DNA from: Sphingomonas sp.
GTDB lineage: Bacteria > Pseudomonadota > Alphaproteobacteria > Sphingomonadales > Sphingomonadaceae
Length of the DNA stretch: 15,953 nt
NCBI GenBank assembly: GCA_019747165.1
Contig: JAIERC010000019.1
Coordinates: forward strand, 1 to 15,953
Direction of reading: 5' to 3'
The notes below the pieces were generated by a model. That model saw only the letters and a program-made list of their open reading frames with translations, had not been told where the DNA came from and searched no databases. This document shows, piece after piece, positions 15,724 to 15,953 of this stretch (within the stretch, counting starts at the first letter, position 1; each line of letters starts with the position of its first letter). The translations under genes were made by a program, and so were the position numbers.

Positions 15724-15953
15724 ATGGGCGCGCAGATGAACATCAAGAGCGATGAAGCCTATGCGCTTGCGACCGAAATCGCGGGCCGCACGGGCGAGAC
15801 ACTGACGCAGGTGGTGCTGGAAGCGCTACGGGCGCGGCAGCGCGCGTTGACGAAGGACGAACGGTTCGAGCAGGCGATGGCAATTGCGCGTGACATGCGC
15901 GCACGGATGAGCCCGGAATTGCTTGCGCTCGACATCGATGACTTTCTCTACGA
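15724..15953 (+). CDS. vapB: VapB-family antitoxin (PSK-type transcription factor), 3' end cut by window
   Basis: The frame opens at ATG 15724 behind GAAAGG, with a second in-frame ATG at 15736, and is still open at the window edge after 76 codons. The start MNIKSDEAYALATEIAGRTGETLTQVVLEALRARQ matches the short DNA-binding N-terminus of the Rv0623-like VapB antitoxins, in which 'MNIK' followed by a TGES/T-x-V helix is typical. The text at the edge (LALDIDDFLY) resembles the C-terminal toxin-binding end of the family, usually followed by DENGLP, so perhaps only a few residues are missing. A PIN-domain RNase toxin (VapC) would be expected next but lies outside. The family call is good; the function as an antitoxin depends on that neighbour. 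Confidence 0.75.
   Translation, partial: MGAQMNIKSDEAYALATEIAGRTGETLTQVVLEALRARQRALTKDERFEQAMAIARDMRARMSPELLALDIDDFLY

Overview
The window reads as chromosomal DNA of an alphaproteobacterium, most likely a sphingomonad (Sphingomonas or a close relative). This rests on high G+C, family-level resemblance of the proteins, alphaproteobacterial-looking promoters, and a short intergenic repeat of a kind I associate with sphingomonad genomes. No database was searched, so the taxon is an inference.

Left end (1-1834) is a scar. The tail of an unidentified gene is followed by three broken remnants: the N-terminal half of thioredoxin 2 (trxC) with its active-site codons destroyed, fused in frame to the C-terminal end of a ring-hydroxylating dioxygenase alpha subunit, then the C-terminal end of glutathione reductase (gor). 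Next comes an intact, visibly lower-G+C hypothetical gene that looks foreign.

Minus-strand block (1917-6856): acetyl-CoA synthetase (acs), a secreted M13 zinc endopeptidase with its own candidate promoter, and a TauD/TfdA-type 2-oxoglutarate dioxygenase. A divergent region with four successive inverted repeats (6901-7012) separates acs from a plus-strand NAD(P)-dependent extended-SDR reductase (7061-8077).

Plus-strand propionate block (8144-15664): propionyl-CoA carboxylase beta chain (pccB), a small exported protein, methylmalonyl-CoA epimerase (mce), an enoyl-CoA hydratase/isomerase, B12-dependent methylmalonyl-CoA mutase (scpA), a small three-helix membrane protein, and biotin synthase (bioB). 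Together these cover propionyl-CoA to methylmalonyl-CoA to succinyl-CoA, with bioB supplying the cofactor that the carboxylase needs. The biotin-carrying alpha subunit is not in the window. A partial VapB-type antitoxin gene with its own promoter begins after bioB and runs off the right end.

The most notable feature lies between the small exported protein and mce. A two-gene module (ribbon-helix-helix protein plus a 70-residue coiled-coil protein) sits exactly at the start of mce. The first 48 bases after the mce start position occur twice: a stranded GTG-started copy upstream of the module (10189-10237) and the functional ATG-started copy downstream (10783 onward). The module has a promoter whose -10 box lies inside a perfect 10+1+10 palindrome, and its genes are joined to each other and to mce by 4-base stop/start overlaps. 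It therefore appears to have entered a translationally coupled operon, rebuilt the interrupted gene, and placed a new, probably self-regulated promoter in front of mce.
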